Shown here: one piece after another, positions 14,277 to 28,481 of the stretch
Position numbering within the stretch: the stretch's first letter is position 1
How the letters are laid out: each line of letters begins with the position of its first letter
From: Lineus longissimus
Taxonomy: Eukaryota > Nemertea > Pilidiophora > Heteronemertea > Lineidae
Direction of reading: 5' to 3'
DNA length: 64,000 bases
Assembly (NCBI RefSeq): GCF_910592395.1
Contig: NC_088308.1
Span: forward strand, 25,495,501 to 25,559,500
Position numbers and translations under genes: made by a program
The notes under the pieces: generated by a model
Told to the model about the DNA's origin: nothing
Databases searched by the model: none
What the model saw: the letters and a program-made list of their open reading frames with translations, nothing else

Positions 14277-17200
14277 ATTAAGGAAAATAAAAAAAGATGA
14301 CAAGTTAGCGGAACATGTTACATGGCAATAATTGGATAGAAAAAGTAACTCCATAAGGTAATTGCCTCTTAGTGATCGCTGTTTGGTTTTTATTCAGCAC
14401 GCCATCGCAGCAATTGGAGGAATTGGATAAAAACTGTTGCGTGATACCGCGGCAGCTGTAGAAACCCTTGACGACCATATGACGACACCAGGAAACCCAA
14501 TCATCTTAATCTCATCATTTGCGGAAAGACATCTGAATTCGTTTCAGGCGTGCTGTTCAAGGACCAGAATATCGAGTGACACTAAATTCTAAATCGCTCC
14601 AAATAACATTTACAGAAAAAATCGCTCATGTTTAACGTTAGGTAATTGTATACTAAGAGCATTTGAGATTGTTCAATGGCAATTTCGAAAAGTTTTAATT
14701 TGTTCCCATATTTGAACTCTTCCTTTTGTTGGAGGCTTTGAAAGCGCCAAACGAGTTTGTTCTTTCTTTCACAGAGGCGCTATATATTTCGCAAATATTT
14801 CGTTAGAATTGGCAACGATTAACGGAGTATTTCACGCTTATAAAAGCTATTTGATTGTTTTACCTATACGTACCGTTAAACGGCTTAATTGTGTACCGGA
14901 CAGGAGTAAGAAGAAACAAGTCAACAACGTCACTGGCATTTAAAACGAACAATGAGCCGTGTGGAGGTGGAACTCCCTCCCCTGTTAATAAGCGTCTAGC
15001 GGTAAGCGGTGATGAAAATAAACTCAGAACCCAAAAAATAAAAAGGTTAGCATTCTATTTTGAGGGAAAATACAATGACATTTAGCCTCTTGTACTCTAC
15101 CGAGTCGGCCGATCCTTTTATTTTTATGCTCAGTCATTATCTTCATAGCTGAATCCGTAAACAGGGTGACTATCTTTTGGCCAAGGCGAAGCGACTCTTT
15201 AACCGAATTACACAAAACCTTTCAAATAGTTAATTTTACTTTTGTTTCACAACAATATGATAGAAGCGAGTCCAGCGGACATTGTTGTTGAGGATGAATC
15301 GTAGAATTGTAGACTTGTAGGTCAGTTTGCCATTGGTAGGATGGAGAGTGGACTAATGGTTGCAGGGCATGTGAAATTTGTTGTTTCAGCACATTAAACA
15401 GTCGTCATGATTGTAAAAAGTATAAAATGCTGTAAGCTCACAATATTCGAAGACATTTTTCGAAAAAGTGTTAATATGCCATGTATCAATTCGCTCATGT
15501 ACATGTACTGTATTTTACTTATGTTATCACTTCCACGTGGAACTTTTCATATTACTTATAATACACGTTAGATTCTTTCAATGCTATCTTACCGAATCAA
15601 CAGTTGCAGGTTCCTGGCCTTGGTTTTCCCGACCTGGAACAAACTGACATAAAAAATGTCATGTATCTTTGGTTAATTACGTGATCACCCGAATTGAGAC
15701 GTTCGCAAACCATAAAGGTTCCCCTAATGTCCAATTGATGAACCTGTTGCTAATGCCTCATGCTACTTTTGACTAATTCGACCTGACTATGGGAATAAGG
15801 CTTAAGGTACTGGGGAGATCGATCATATCCTTTGATGTGACGGATTCCGCTCATGATGGAAATAAATTTCTAATAATGGCAATTTGGGATCAGTGGCTGA
15901 TATAAACATTTGGTTAAATTGTTCTCTCTTGGCTGCCTTTAAATCTCCATCTGATCGACTTTGGATAAAAGGTAAACAACTCGTGTCGAAGAATTGTTAC
16001 ACGGCGTGAAGGAGCTCGATTACTTCATCACCTCGTTCTTGTCTAGTGACTTGGGTTAATACTGTCAGGACATGCATCTATACCTGCGAAATGTCTTGCC
16101 GCAACCTTGACAATAAACCTCATATATTAGACCAAGAATTAATGAAGATTGATAAGAGTGACCGTCTGAAAAAGGCAGATATAGAGAGAAGAAGAATAAT
16201 GATAGATTTTGTGTTTTAGCTAATATTGTTTATGAATAGCACCTGCTCCAGTTCCGGTATAATATCTCCTTTCCTCTTTGTGCGTTCCCCACAACACAAT
16301 CGCAATCAGCGTATTATTCCGTCCCTTAGTATACAGAGCCGTATTCTTTTTGGGTCATTCTGCATAATCTCAAGGATCAATGCATAAGATGTTTCCATCA
16401 CCTATCGTATTTCATTCCATTATGTCCTTAAAGTAAGGTACAACCAGGGTGCTTTCTATCCCTGGGAGTAAATCCCTTGATAGACATGGTAGAATGGAGA
16501 ATTCCCTTAAGTAGAGGTTTAACAGCCGACTCGAAAGTCTCAAATTTCTTTGTTTGATGGAGAAGTTTGAAGCTCCATTGCACATCTAGAATTTCATTCA
16601 CTTAATACCAATGCTGATCTTTATCACTGTTTTACTATGTTAAGTATTACTTTTAGGCCTGGCTTTATTTATGTGGATTATTAGGGTATAGGTAAATGAG
16701 ATCGAAAATCGGAAGGAATCGGACTGCAAGAAGTACGCATGAAATACACGTACTTCTGAAGTCACCTCTAAAACTTGTCAACACCAATATAATTGATCGT
16801 CTTGTTTCCGCTGAGGCTTATTTTTCATATCGCAGTGCGGTCGTGTATCCTTTTTGTTTCTTTTGACGGACATTCTCCGGATGACGGGCAAACAGTGATA
16901 AAAACGCAATTATGGCAATAATTCTTTTTCATCGAAACGTCATGCTGTCATCAAGCGAAAAACTGACAAACCGCAAGTCTAAGCACTTTTTATGCCAACA
17001 TGGCTTGCCAATTTCCCGAGCCAGGCTGTTACAAGAATAATAATACGATACCCTGTTGTCTTGAAAGGCAATTTTGTATAGAAAAAGCGCAATCAACGGT
17101 TTACGTTTGAGACAACCGCGTGTTCGGAAGTTAGTCAAATTATAGGGACGGGGTGTCTTCCCCGGGGGCTTCTGGATGTGGATGCCACTGCTGTACTCGA

Positions 17201-19676
17201 GGCCTCGGACTTGGATGAAAACTGCCAGTTTGGCACGCAATGTAGAGTGCCCAGAAGAAATTATCCTTCATTATCTACAGCTACTAGCCGGATGGGTCCT
17301 ACATCAATTAATGCTGATGGCAGCAAAATGTGTCTCAAATTTGCGGCGCGGACGGCAATCTTGCCGCAATGATTACCTCAGGGTCTGGCGATGTTAGACA
17401 GGAAATTTCACTCGCTTACGGGCAGGATAAATCTGCGACGGCAAAGCGTGGTAGGGATGAATTAAGGAAGGTAATGGGGAAATGAAGACCTTGGCACTGG
17501 TGACAGGATCGTCGCAGTCAGCGATTATGGTCCCCGGCCTGTCTCCGGCAGGTGATTTGTCACAGAGAAGTAGAGTCGTCTAAGAACAACTGTGTGATGG
17601 TTAGTAGCATGCACCAGTACCTTGAGGTATGAACTCCTTAATCATTCAAATTAATGTTGCCATGCGGCTTATGGTTACGCATCGTTACCATGAACTTTGA
17701 TACGATTTCCCTTTTGGTGCAGGAAAACATCTGGTCAATCAATGTGGTTCCATTTCGGTTAAGATTTGGTCATTCATTGTCATTTCTGGTGACAAATACA
17801 CCCGTGTGGATGCTAATGACGAGGGTCAGCATCCCCAACGGTCGCCAATGTCACTCCATCAAGTAGACAAGTATTTGTGTAAAAGAATCCATACCTCTTT
17901 TCTCAGTATTAGTTCCCCCAAATGTCACATGAACAAGGACAGTAACACATGGTCAATGTCATCGTGTTCTCCTGTGAACAATGCCTCTCTCCAACAGTCA
18001 GAATGTTAACTTGACCAAGCGAAATCCTTTAGACAGTCACTTTCCTCCAAATACAATACCAATAACTACAAGGATTAGAAAAGTAAATAGAATTCCGTAG
18101 TGCTGTCACTTGGGGATGACATATTGTCTATAGACTCACAAAGACCGTGTATCGTGTTCGGCGAACATTCCAAAGTGTAGTTTAAGTCCCTGGTGTGATG
18201 GAGATTCTCATGAACAGATCGGACAATGGACATGTCATTAATCACCTCGTCCAGAGAAATAAATGGTAATCAGAACTCTTGCTTCCTACAGCGCTGACCC
18301 GAATCAAAGGAGGCCAATATTGGCTTCGGATTAGCTGGCGATGGGCGCGCTGGATGACAACATCTGAATAGCAATCTCGACATGAAACGACCACTTTATT
18401 GCCACTTTCCTCTCTGACGTACATTGACTTGTTTGATATATTTAAGGGTTTGATACCACCCAATAAATGCTGACTTATCTAACATTCTGCCGAATTAATT
18501 TCAGCACGATCTCACACAAAGCATTGATCTAAGTATCGATTTATGGCCGTTTAAAGCTCGTGACATCAATGATATGATAACGTAATCTTTTCTATCAAGT
18601 AGTTTCAGTGCTCCGAAATCTACTGGAATTGTGGCTCATTCCAGGCGAATGTGTCTTTTGGGAACCGACCCGAGGAGGGTTTAGGTTGGGTCGATAAACA
18701 CGCACCGTGTAAACAGGCCTATCGGATAGTCATTTATGATGCTTGTACTTAAGGTGTCGCCGAAATTGAAAAGATGACGTCTGACTGGATAAAAAATGTG
18801 ACATAAAAAGTCCCGCAGAACTGCTTGAGGACAGTGACGAATCCGGCGTTTCCGATTCCGTCGACTCTAATGTCAACACAATACACCACCTGAATTGAAA
18901 TCAAATTTACAGCTCCACTACACGTTTCTTAAATATTCTGATTAGCCTGCTTATCATTTCCGGCACATCCTCTCCATTTCTCCTTGTCAATTTAAGTCGG
19001 CAAATCATCCAAAGATCTCGAACATCAATTATTCGCTTTTGATCATTTTACCCCAGTCGTGACTTGAGATCTTAAGAATATTTTTAATGAAATCTACCTG
19101 CTTTGAAAACTAAAAGGCATTTTTCAAATATCTTTTTCAAAGGGGTATAAAATTGCATTGAATATGAGCAATTAAACACAAACAGAAAAGGCATAAACCC
19201 CCTTTTCTCTAAACATGGTGCTACTCTATATTATAGGTGACCTACAAGGGTGACCTAGTGCGTCAATGATTTCAGTCTCTTCTCGAGCTCTGAATGATTC
19301 GCGCATATTAACTGTGTACTATAAGTTCAGAGCTTTCAGTTTGCTGGAACCTTTGTCAGTGACCTTGAAGTGGAATGATAACAAGCGTTTGAAGGAACTG
19401 ATACTGAAAGCTTATCTTACTAAAGCCTCTATTTGACTAAATGAAAAGGGTAAGGGTAAGAGGATGTCACTGAACGCAGGCTATGACGCTGTTTTGATCT
19501 GACAATCAATGCTATAAGAAAGGATATTGTATTTGATGCAGCATCTTTGCAATAGCAGATTAGGAAAGCAAATTATTAAGTTTTAATAAGGCCTTCGACA
19601 ATTTGTCAGAACCGACGGAACATGGCGCATATTCGATATGAATATGTAAAAATCAGGAATAACTATATGATGACTG
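14277..19676. other. Non-genic stretch
   Basis: Short open frames on both strands around 16929-17400 and 18242-18463 read moderately well but lack splice or start support. Nothing named. Confidence 0.5.
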
Positions 19677-19846
19677 CCGGTGTGACAGCGGATATAGTCC
19701 CCCTGGAGTCATAGTCCGGTAGCATTGTATTTGACCAATTAAACAGCATGATCTATTGTACCGCTAACCCTAACCAAAACATTTAGCAATGCGGGCTATT
19801 GTTACACGGACTATCAGCCCTAGGACTACTATCCCCGTCACACCGG
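19677..19846. mobile_element. 170-bp MITE-like element with terminal inverted repeats, copy 1
   Basis: Begins ccggtgtgac and ends with its exact complement gtcacaccgg. The inverted similarity continues imperfectly for about 45 bp inward (for example atagtccg on both arms), so the element could fold back on itself. It contains ccctaacc-type sequence in the centre and has no coding capacity. A second copy lies at 23391-23560 in the same orientation, differing at about five positions. I see no clear target-site duplication. Confidence 0.85.
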
Positions 19847-22747
19847 CGTGCATAATTGCTACGCTTACATATCAACACGATGGTACCCAGTCGTATAAGC
19901 ATACCTACCGACACTAGGAACTAAAAAAACATCTATTCAAATGATTAATGACTAAATTCAAATGTTTTGATAAATTTCTCGAATTACTTATACAGTACTT
20001 CCGCATATGATCACTAGTAATTCTTTGGCATATTCATTGCGAATTTGCATTAAGTTGCATTTAGATGAGAACTTTTGAACATACATCTGTGATACTTTTA
20101 CTCTAATCTACTTTTATAAGGCCAGCTGATCTGATGCTTGGTGGAATCGAAATTTGTTTGTTATTGTGGATGCACACCAGCCAGGTGTATTTATCCCGAA
20201 CAAAATATTTTTAAAAAAGCATTACCATTTCAAATTTACTAGCACTATTGTGGTTGAGGTCGGTCGTAAGTTATATTCTTTCAGCATTCGTGGGTGGGCA
20301 TATTGATGAGCGTATATTTTAGAGTTCATGTTTTATTTGTGTCGCTTTCCAAGTTCTTCAAGTAAGACAACGTAGACATTTAGCTACAAGTATTACTTTT
20401 ATACGTACATCAGTATAATAAGAGAATTTTCTCCAGCAATACGATATATCTATTACATTCTGTGGCTAGTTAAGTGAATACGTAATGTTATCATTAATCA
20501 CACCATCCACGGGCTTCCCTCCTAATGAGACCACCGGCGACCATAGTCTCGCACACCATCCATCACTGTGATAATGGGTAGTGACAAGTATTTCAGGAGT
20601 GCATGCAAACCTTCACAAGAGCTATATTTGGTCACTCATAACATTTTACATCATACATCCATGTACATTCACAATAATTTCCAAGGAAGCTGTTGAGCAC
20701 AAGAAGTGTATTTTAAAACAAATCGGCGCCACTGACCATTTTTTCCGTAGGCCCCTATATTCGTCTCTGGACATCAACACCCAGCCAGGAATGAGGCCTA
20801 GCCCGTTGCAGCTGAGATGTCAGATCGACGATGACATGTAGGCTAAGTTAGATAAGAATATCTGAGATCTTATAAAGACCTTGTTCAGCTTCCTCCTACC
20901 ACTTTTATTAGTATCATTCTGCTTGACTTATTTGACGACCAAGTTAATAATGTGTATCGTTATTTGCTTCACTAGCTTGCCGTTGGAGTGGAAAGGACAT
21001 CAGGTGAATGATAAGATCTTGGCGCAGGTGACGGTCGAGGACACTTGGAGACTAACTGCATAACTCATGACGTTCAGTTCTAACAGTATTCCAAGCTTGG
21101 TCTATCAGAACGACCGTAACTGATTTCACAAATCAAGATCCGATCGATAGCTTGCCTTAAGAATAGTTGCGAGTCTCTCTTGATATATGTACGTCAGTGT
21201 CAAGTAACATTCGTAATTTCAGTAATATGCTGTGAGATAAGAACAATACGCGGTGGTGGCCAGTTGAATGACGAATTTCTCAAAAGGGTTCGAAAATACA
21301 ACGGTATACATGTAACAAAGATGTTATTTCCTTGCCATCGCTGATTGATGGCATAATCAAAGATCCTTCACCACATATGCTTTACGCAACGACTATTGGC
21401 GTCACCAAGCCTAAGACCATCGCTGTGGTGATTTTAAAATAGGTCTGACGAGGCTCTATCATTAAGCAGAGTCTAATGAACCGTTCTTAGCAACTGACAT
21501 CGGCATGGAGATCCAAGACAAAAAGCGGATATTACTTCCAAAGGGCCATCCTTCAGTAGAATAATTGGTGTAGCGTTTACGTCACTGGAAGTGTCCACAT
21601 GCATATCAGACTTAGGGAAGCCAGGCTCTTTTCAGGGGAATTGGCCAAGCGGCCTCTGAGATTTGCACGCAAAGGATTTCAAAATCTATCATCACTTTCC
21701 TTTATCGTGTCTATTGTATGCCGAATTCCCGGCGCTGGTAATCTTCGCTTAATCTCTCCTCCCAACACGAAGAAGGTACTCTGTATGGTCTACTGCCGCC
21801 GCTGAATAAAGTTCACCGACAAAAAATCAAGAAAATATTAATGAATAGATGGAAAACATCAAAACATCGCCCTGTAGTTTAGACGAGCGAAATCCTATTG
21901 ATAAACATGTTTCATCCGACGTTCTGGCGTATATACTACAGGAAATTATGGAGTTCGGAGCCGGATATTGAACACGAAGAAGAAACTGCCTTCAGAGTAA
22001 TTGTTTGTCACGCTACAACGTAGCAGGTGAATCATTTAGAGTGACGATAATGCTTGTATTTTTTGTAGCTAATAACCTCTCATGACCTAGGACAGTGTCT
22101 GGGGTCAAAGGATTCTAAGGGTCACCTTTCTAAAAGTACACAGCAGTCACTTTTGAATACCACAGTGATGAAAATCACTGCGATACACGATGTAATCAAG
22201 ATACGAAATCGTGAGCAGGCTTCTCATAAACTTGGCTACTTCTTTCTCTGTCTATGGTAAATACCGCTGGGCATGAACGTCACTTTGAGTATGGATGTCT
22301 CGTCAGTTTCACCGCCAAACACATATCATTAAGGAAAAGAACATTCATCCTGTAATTCGTTCTTAACTAGGCTGAGTCGTTTTTCCAAAGCCAAAGCTGA
22401 CACACACGACACAAGGGACTTGAACTTCTTGCAATAGGAATAAAAAGAGCGTCATATCTGCCTCCGCAGCCTCACATATTGCTGCCCAAGAGGATGCTCT
22501 AAGCACACCATGCAAAAGTAGGATGGATACGTTTTTACCTAAGCACGTATTTATCTATCAGTTACGATTATTATGCGTTTATTTATCACCTGTCCGTCAC
22601 GATTTTGAGCCAGTTTCATGTTTTGTCCCGAACCCAATCTAACTTGCAAAACGTACACTCTGAAAGATTAACCACAAAGATACTAGTATGTACTTTGTGC
22701 TATATTTCCCATGAAATCTTCATGCGCTCATTGTAAATGTATTTTTT

Positions 22748-22830
22748 CTCATTACACCTTCGATTTGCACATATTTGCACGTGGTACTTTAATTCTCATT
22801 ACACCTTCATTGCGCACTTGTTACTTGATA
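22748..22830. repeat. Short degenerate tandem duplication (~47 bp)
   Basis: The block ctcattacaccttc recurs at about 22750 and 22797, each followed by a gcac-containing stretch. Only two units are visible. Confidence 0.5.
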
Positions 22831-23390
22831 TACCATCATCTTCGTTTCGCAAGACAAACCTACAATTATGGCGAAGACAAGATGGGAGAACACGCACTCC
22901 CCTATTCATCATTTTGGCTTTGGCTCTTGCAGTCGAACAAAACGACAAGTCATGCATGAAGATGCAAGACGATAACCACATTGCCAGCCCAAGGCGACTC
23001 GGTAATTAGGATACTTATATTAGATGTAAAACAAGACCACGTGGTATTGCCTCCGTCTCGAAATAATAACTTCTATGATGGAGTGTCCTTCGAGACCCAA
23101 TCTGATCCGATACCTCAATATCTTTGTTGGACTTCCACAGCCCTTGGTGATGTATCTACCTCACAACGGCGGTCTGCTCCAATTACCTCAGTTTCCGCAT
23201 GTTGGTGAACAACAATCCAGGGTTGGAGCAAGCATTGTTGCCTATTTTATGATGTTGCTTAGGTGCGTCAGTCAGGGGCAATCGAGTATGGTTGCATTAG
23301 CCCCAATCATAATCCGTACAGAGCGTCGGTGCAAAATTATACTTTAACGGATGTGACAAGTTACATGTGATTCCAATGCCTATTGTCTAC

Positions 23391-23560
23391 CCGGTGTGAC
23401 AGCGGATATAGTCCCCCTGGAGTCATAGTCCGGTAGCATTGTATTTGATCAATTAAGCAGCATGATCTATTGTACCGCTAACCCTAACCAAAACATTTAG
23501 CAATGCGGGCTATTGTTACACGGACTATCAGCCCTAGGACTACTATCCCTTGCACACCGG
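23391..23560. mobile_element. 170-bp MITE-like element with terminal inverted repeats, copy 2
   Basis: Near-identical to 19677-19846: the same ccggtgtgac start and internal blocks, with a slightly decayed right end (tgcacaccgg). The flanks of the two copies are unrelated, so this is dispersal of a defined element and not duplication of a larger block. Confidence 0.85.
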
Positions 23561-26184
23561 TATTCAATACTGTTACCGCTGTAACTTTCAATCTGTATTA
23601 TTGAATCACATGGCAACACAGCGGCGTCGTGTATAGGCCTAACTGCATAACTATTTCATGAGCCACCAGTCAATACGAACGACATTCCCCCTTTAATGCA
23701 AGGTCGCAGGAAAGACACCAGTAGTTAACAAGGGCGTGGTACCCTTGAAGCGATAGCTCTTAATGCTCCATCTGTAAGGATGTTTGAGTCATTGATCACA
23801 GTCTTTGATTCGGGGTGAACCTTGCCTTGCTTCCTGTTGACTGTAAGGCGGATCAAAAGCTTTTAATAGAATCAGACATAAAGAAAGTCAATCATGATAT
23901 CAGGTTGAAGACATGCCACGGCTTCAGGATGTGCCATTATGGATGATGGCGTCGATTGGATTCTTGAGATGTTTTTTTTAAAAGCTGTTTAGAAGTTGTC
24001 ATAAAAAATGTGCACAGTTTGAATTATCACAAATTAAATTAAGTGGTAGAAAAAACAGTAGAATATGTCAATTATGAAAACTTATGAATTGGGAAAGATG
24101 TGTGTGTGTCTTAAAAACATTTCGGTAAGTGAGCCTGTGTGTCCTCACGTGAAGTGTAGTGAAAAGCTGTCAACAAGGACCTGGACCCATTTGTTCAAAA
24201 ACAAATTCAGTCACTAGTTGTAATAGTAGACTTTTGTGTTCAATAGTTGTTCCCGAATATATAAAAGATGTATTAGATATGATGTCAAAATGATGTCAGT
24301 AGATCATACGTTTCGTTTTCGTAACGCTATTGAAGGGATCACCAGTATACACCGAACACCAGCTGATGCCACAAAGTTGAAAAAAGCAAATACAATAACC
24401 ATGATTCACTGCTAACTTCTTTGATAGAAAATATATTGTATTCATTGTAATCAATCCAGCGCTGCTGGTTCAAAATGATGCAATATTGTTATCAAGATAA
24501 AATCAGCTGCAAGAGAATCATATTTTCTATTTTCGCTTGCAACAACGACAATCACGTTAATTTCGACAGCATGAAACAAAACCTGCAGCAGATATGTTTT
24601 AAGTTGCTAGTTATAGCTCAGCTGGCTGTCTTATTAGCGAACAGTCACTCCGGAATTGCATCTTAATATAACTTGAGAGCATTCTATTTTCTTCTGGGAA
24701 TTTGATTGATTTTTTTCACTGCGGAAGTGTGGCAATATCACAACCTATCAATCAATCCTTTCAGCTGATGCAAATGCCATGCAATTTCTCAATAAGATTG
24801 ATCCAGAGCGGATTTCAAACTTAAATTGCGTTTGAATTTCTGGAATGCTGGTAGGCGTCACAGGGATTCCCTTATCTGAGAAAGACGGACTTTTTCTACT
24901 GCATCAACCGATGACGTCAGTTTGGCATTAACCAATCAAATGATTGCAGGTACATCAGCCATGTTGTACATATCCAGATAGCATCGAATACTGCGACCAG
25001 CGATTCTTATTGAATAATTACAAAAACTGTAAGAGGCGGGGCGGGGGCTGTTCGGTGACTTAGTAGTTGACTTCGAAAACACCAGCTAAATGATGGTGCT
25101 CAATTATAAGTAAATGGTGAGAAAGCATCTATGATGCTATGCTAAAAGAATAAAAAATCTAGCGTGACACATCAGGTAGAACAGGGAAGGCGTTATCCCC
25201 ATCACTTTCAAGCAAGCTTATGATGTGCCGCACTGGGTGTTTCCGATGCTCTAACAGAGGTACTTGCCATAAAAAGGCATGATAAGAGCTGTCGCGAAGG
25301 GTTTTATATCTGACCTATGGTAGATCCAATCTGTTAAAGGCGGCTATAATCCTAGTGTTAGAGACACACAGAGAGTTTGTTCCACTCCCTTTTATCCATA
25401 ATTCAAAAGTAGTCTTTATCATCTTCTGACCACCGTTTCTGAGTGGAAAGCCGAGTTGGGACGCGATCATTGTACCCGGACAGATTTCGTAGCGCAAACA
25501 GCTCTAAGTGGTAACGGGAGAAATCGAGAAGCGTATTCCATGGATATATTGGAAATACGACGGATAATCAAGCGTCTTAAGTGAAGGTTTTCTTCACCAC
25601 AGCACCCACTCGCTCATTCTTCTTGAAAGCGTCTGGTTTCGAGATTTGATCTAAAATGGCAGCGTCCGTTTGTTTTTTCTGCATCTGGCCCGTAGGAATT
25701 TTTAAATACGACAGCGTCCCTAGCTTGGCACACGATCACCTCAGAATAACTTCAATCTTGACTATCAATCTCAGAGCACTGTCACACATGTTGTTTGCTA
25801 CACAAACTTACATGTGGTCCTTTAACATAAAAAGAACATACCTACCAAAGAAAACTTCAACATGCCGACTATATCAACAAGATTCACCAGAGTAATGTAA
25901 CATGTTCACTATATCACTAAGATTCACCAGAAACAATTTAACCTGTTCAATATATGACGAAACGCATACTACCTGTCCACTTCCAGTCATAAACTGTACA
26001 TAGGAGCGATTACACTATATGATTGTGTTCGCCTTACCCTCCAGCCAAGAACTGACTTTGAATACATGCATTACGTTACGTCATTATTTAGGGTGGTCGA
26101 GTAAAGGTCTCTTGGTCTATATAATTGCCTTACGAAACTGTACCCGGTATGAATGAACATACAACAGGAGTTGAGTAATGTGCT
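23561..26184. other. Non-genic stretch
   Basis: AT-rich. The only structured feature is the short tandem duplication at 25860-25945. No gene seen. Confidence 0.55.
25860..25945. repeat. Two-copy ~41-bp tandem duplication
   Basis: Two adjacent units share acatg..gactatatc or acatg..cactatatc, then aagattcaccaga, at 25860 and 25900. A weaker third start, acctgttcaatatat, lies at about 25941. Confidence 0.65.
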
Positions 26185-26361
26185 ATGTCATATTTCTCTT
26201 GGTCTTTGTTCGTCTTGTCACGTGCTCTCATTCATGGTGACGTGGTCCTTCTCCAGCTCCTCGGCTTGACCGCGTCGAACCTGCGTCGCGAATTTGGTCA
26301 ACCTTTGAGCTTTCGTACCGATTGCCAGATCACGCCCAAACTCGTCCCTTGTGATATCTGA
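26185..26361. other. CpG-rich coding-like island, open on both strands
   Basis: Minus strand 26357-26218: after a ttcag acceptor-like edge, a 45-residue frame ends in TGA and contains EFGRDLAIGTKAQRLTKFA followed by an acidic Gln/Glu-rich stretch, with a strong purine-first codon pattern. Plus strand: an ATG frame (26185-26361, 58 aa) begins with a hydrophobic leader, MSYFSWSLFVLSRA. Neither matches a family I know. One strand is probably a fragment of a real exon and the other its shadow, but the sequence alone does not decide. Confidence 0.3.
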
Positions 26362-28118
26362 ACCAGGGATAGGCCAGAAGGCCAGGGATACATTTAAACT
26401 AGTACGCTGGTCTCATACTTCCTGTGAGAAAGAAATCTGCTGTGCTCATTATCGCTACATGTAAATCAGGCCCAAGCGCTTCCGCGAAAAAAAGTGTCGC
26501 CAGCTTTTGATTTATTTCAATCGGACACATACTGATTGCCGATTTTTTTTCTTGTTTCCTGAAAGTCAGCACATTGAATAGTAATTAAGGCGAACAAGCC
26601 GTTCCCACGTAGTTTTTTCTAAAGCAAATTAAAACGTCGCGATTCTGGCCGGGTATATCTACTCCGTAGTGGTTGGGGTTTTTTTATTCATGAGAGATCT
26701 GCCTTGAAACCAAGCAGAAAACCTGTTATTGTAACGTGCAACAAGTTATTTTCTTCAAATCCCCCTGAAATAGTTTCATCAGACTCTCAAACGAGGGCTT
26801 CGTGTTAGTGATTAAAGCCAGAATCAAGTATGGATTAACCATACATGCGAGAATCAAATTAAATGCTGGATGTATTTTTGAAGCCTATTCATCATACAAC
26901 TTTCAAGATGTTTAAATTTATACCTGTTAATAGCAAGCATATATTTTCTCTAACACAATCTCACTGTATCAACCCCACTTACCAATGGCCAGCATCATGA
27001 GAACAGAACAAATTCTACGGATCGTTACTTGAAGCTGCGTTGGTGGTTTTCTCACGCATGCTTTGGTTAACTCGGAAACAAGCATTCGCATTGGCATCTT
27101 AATGACAGAATTCCAGAATAGAGTAGGGTATGTCTCTCGTTTAATGCCATGCTGAAGTGTAGGGAACCTTTGCATTGAGCCTGTAGCATTCAATTATCTA
27201 ATAGGTTTACGGTTACACAACTCAGGAAACACCAACAACTACCGAAAATTCGTCAGCGGAATTGACCTTTGGGGTCATCTCTTTTTTCAAAAGCAATTCC
27301 CTCTTCTCCTCCTGGATGGGATTAATCAAAAAGGATGTTGTGACAAGCGATCAGTCGTGACGATTGATCAAATTTTGAAAATAATTGGGAAAAGATATTA
27401 AATCCAACCTTCCAAATTAAGTTTTATTGCCCCCAAGAAATTTATGGAAATCCCATCTCGTTTTCCCAAAATATACCTTGCGGCTTTGAGAGGCAGATGA
27501 AGGAACCCGTTGCATGGTTTCCCTAGTTTGCTGTGCTTTATGACATTTGGTCGCCCACGTTCCACATAAAGGTAAGGCTTGACTGCCTGCTCACTCAGGT
27601 GGATTTCGAAGATTTTAATGATAACTGCTCGTATCTATAGTTAGTCCGTGGTTGGGAATTGTAATTTAGGCACCGAAGGAAGGCTCAGGCTGACTGAGTC
27701 TGGGATTTTTGTTTAAGAAGTTGATACAAAACGGGAGGCATTTGTTGTCTCACAAAACACGGCGAAGTTGCAGCAAAGTGTAGGCCAAAGCGAGGCTTCT
27801 CGCCGAGCTTTTGGCCGGGTATCAGGTTTTCAATGCAACAAGGAGTCTGCAGTACGCCCCCAGCACAGTTGAAGTGAAAGTATTCCACGACAAATGGGGT
27901 TTTCAGATCTTTGGCCTTTCACCTGGTCGCCGCAACGAGTTCCGTTCTGTAATGGAAGCTAAATCTCCTCGCTTACATCAATTTTCCTCTCTCCTTTGTG
28001 TTAATGGACTACTCTGGGGAGTTGCTGACTTCAAGAAATGCTAGGGTTTGATCTAACAGGAAAGTACGTGACATATTAAACCAGTGTGTTTGTAACTCGC
28101 CGTGGCTAACAAGGCTGA

Positions 28119-28481
28119 TGTGGGGCTTCTATTGAGCCAGAGTTCCATTGCGTGTATCAAGAGCAGTATCTAAACCACGGGATACTGACCCACCCATATC
28201 GTGACATCAAATGCGCACGGAGTATATCAATCACGATAGCAAATCCTTTATTGCAAGGCTTGGTTTCTCTGGTGCGTGAGGAAGTATTGACCAGAGGACC
28301 CTGCAGAAAAAAACTTCCGATAGATATTAGTTGCGGTGAATGTGAAATAAGCCAGCAAATCGACCTCACAAACAAACTCAGGCATACCTTATACCTTATG
28401 CCTGGGCACAATGCACAGTCTGTACAACGAAACGTACATGTAGCATTCAGTGTTATTATTGTTGAAATGGAAGATTATTAG
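28119..28481 (+). other. Open frame of 120 codons, unrecognised
   Basis: Stop-free from after TGA at 28116 to TAG at 28481, with no upstream ATG. It follows another plus-strand open frame (27811-28044) that also reads plausibly. No domains, no convincing splice edges. Confidence 0.12.
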
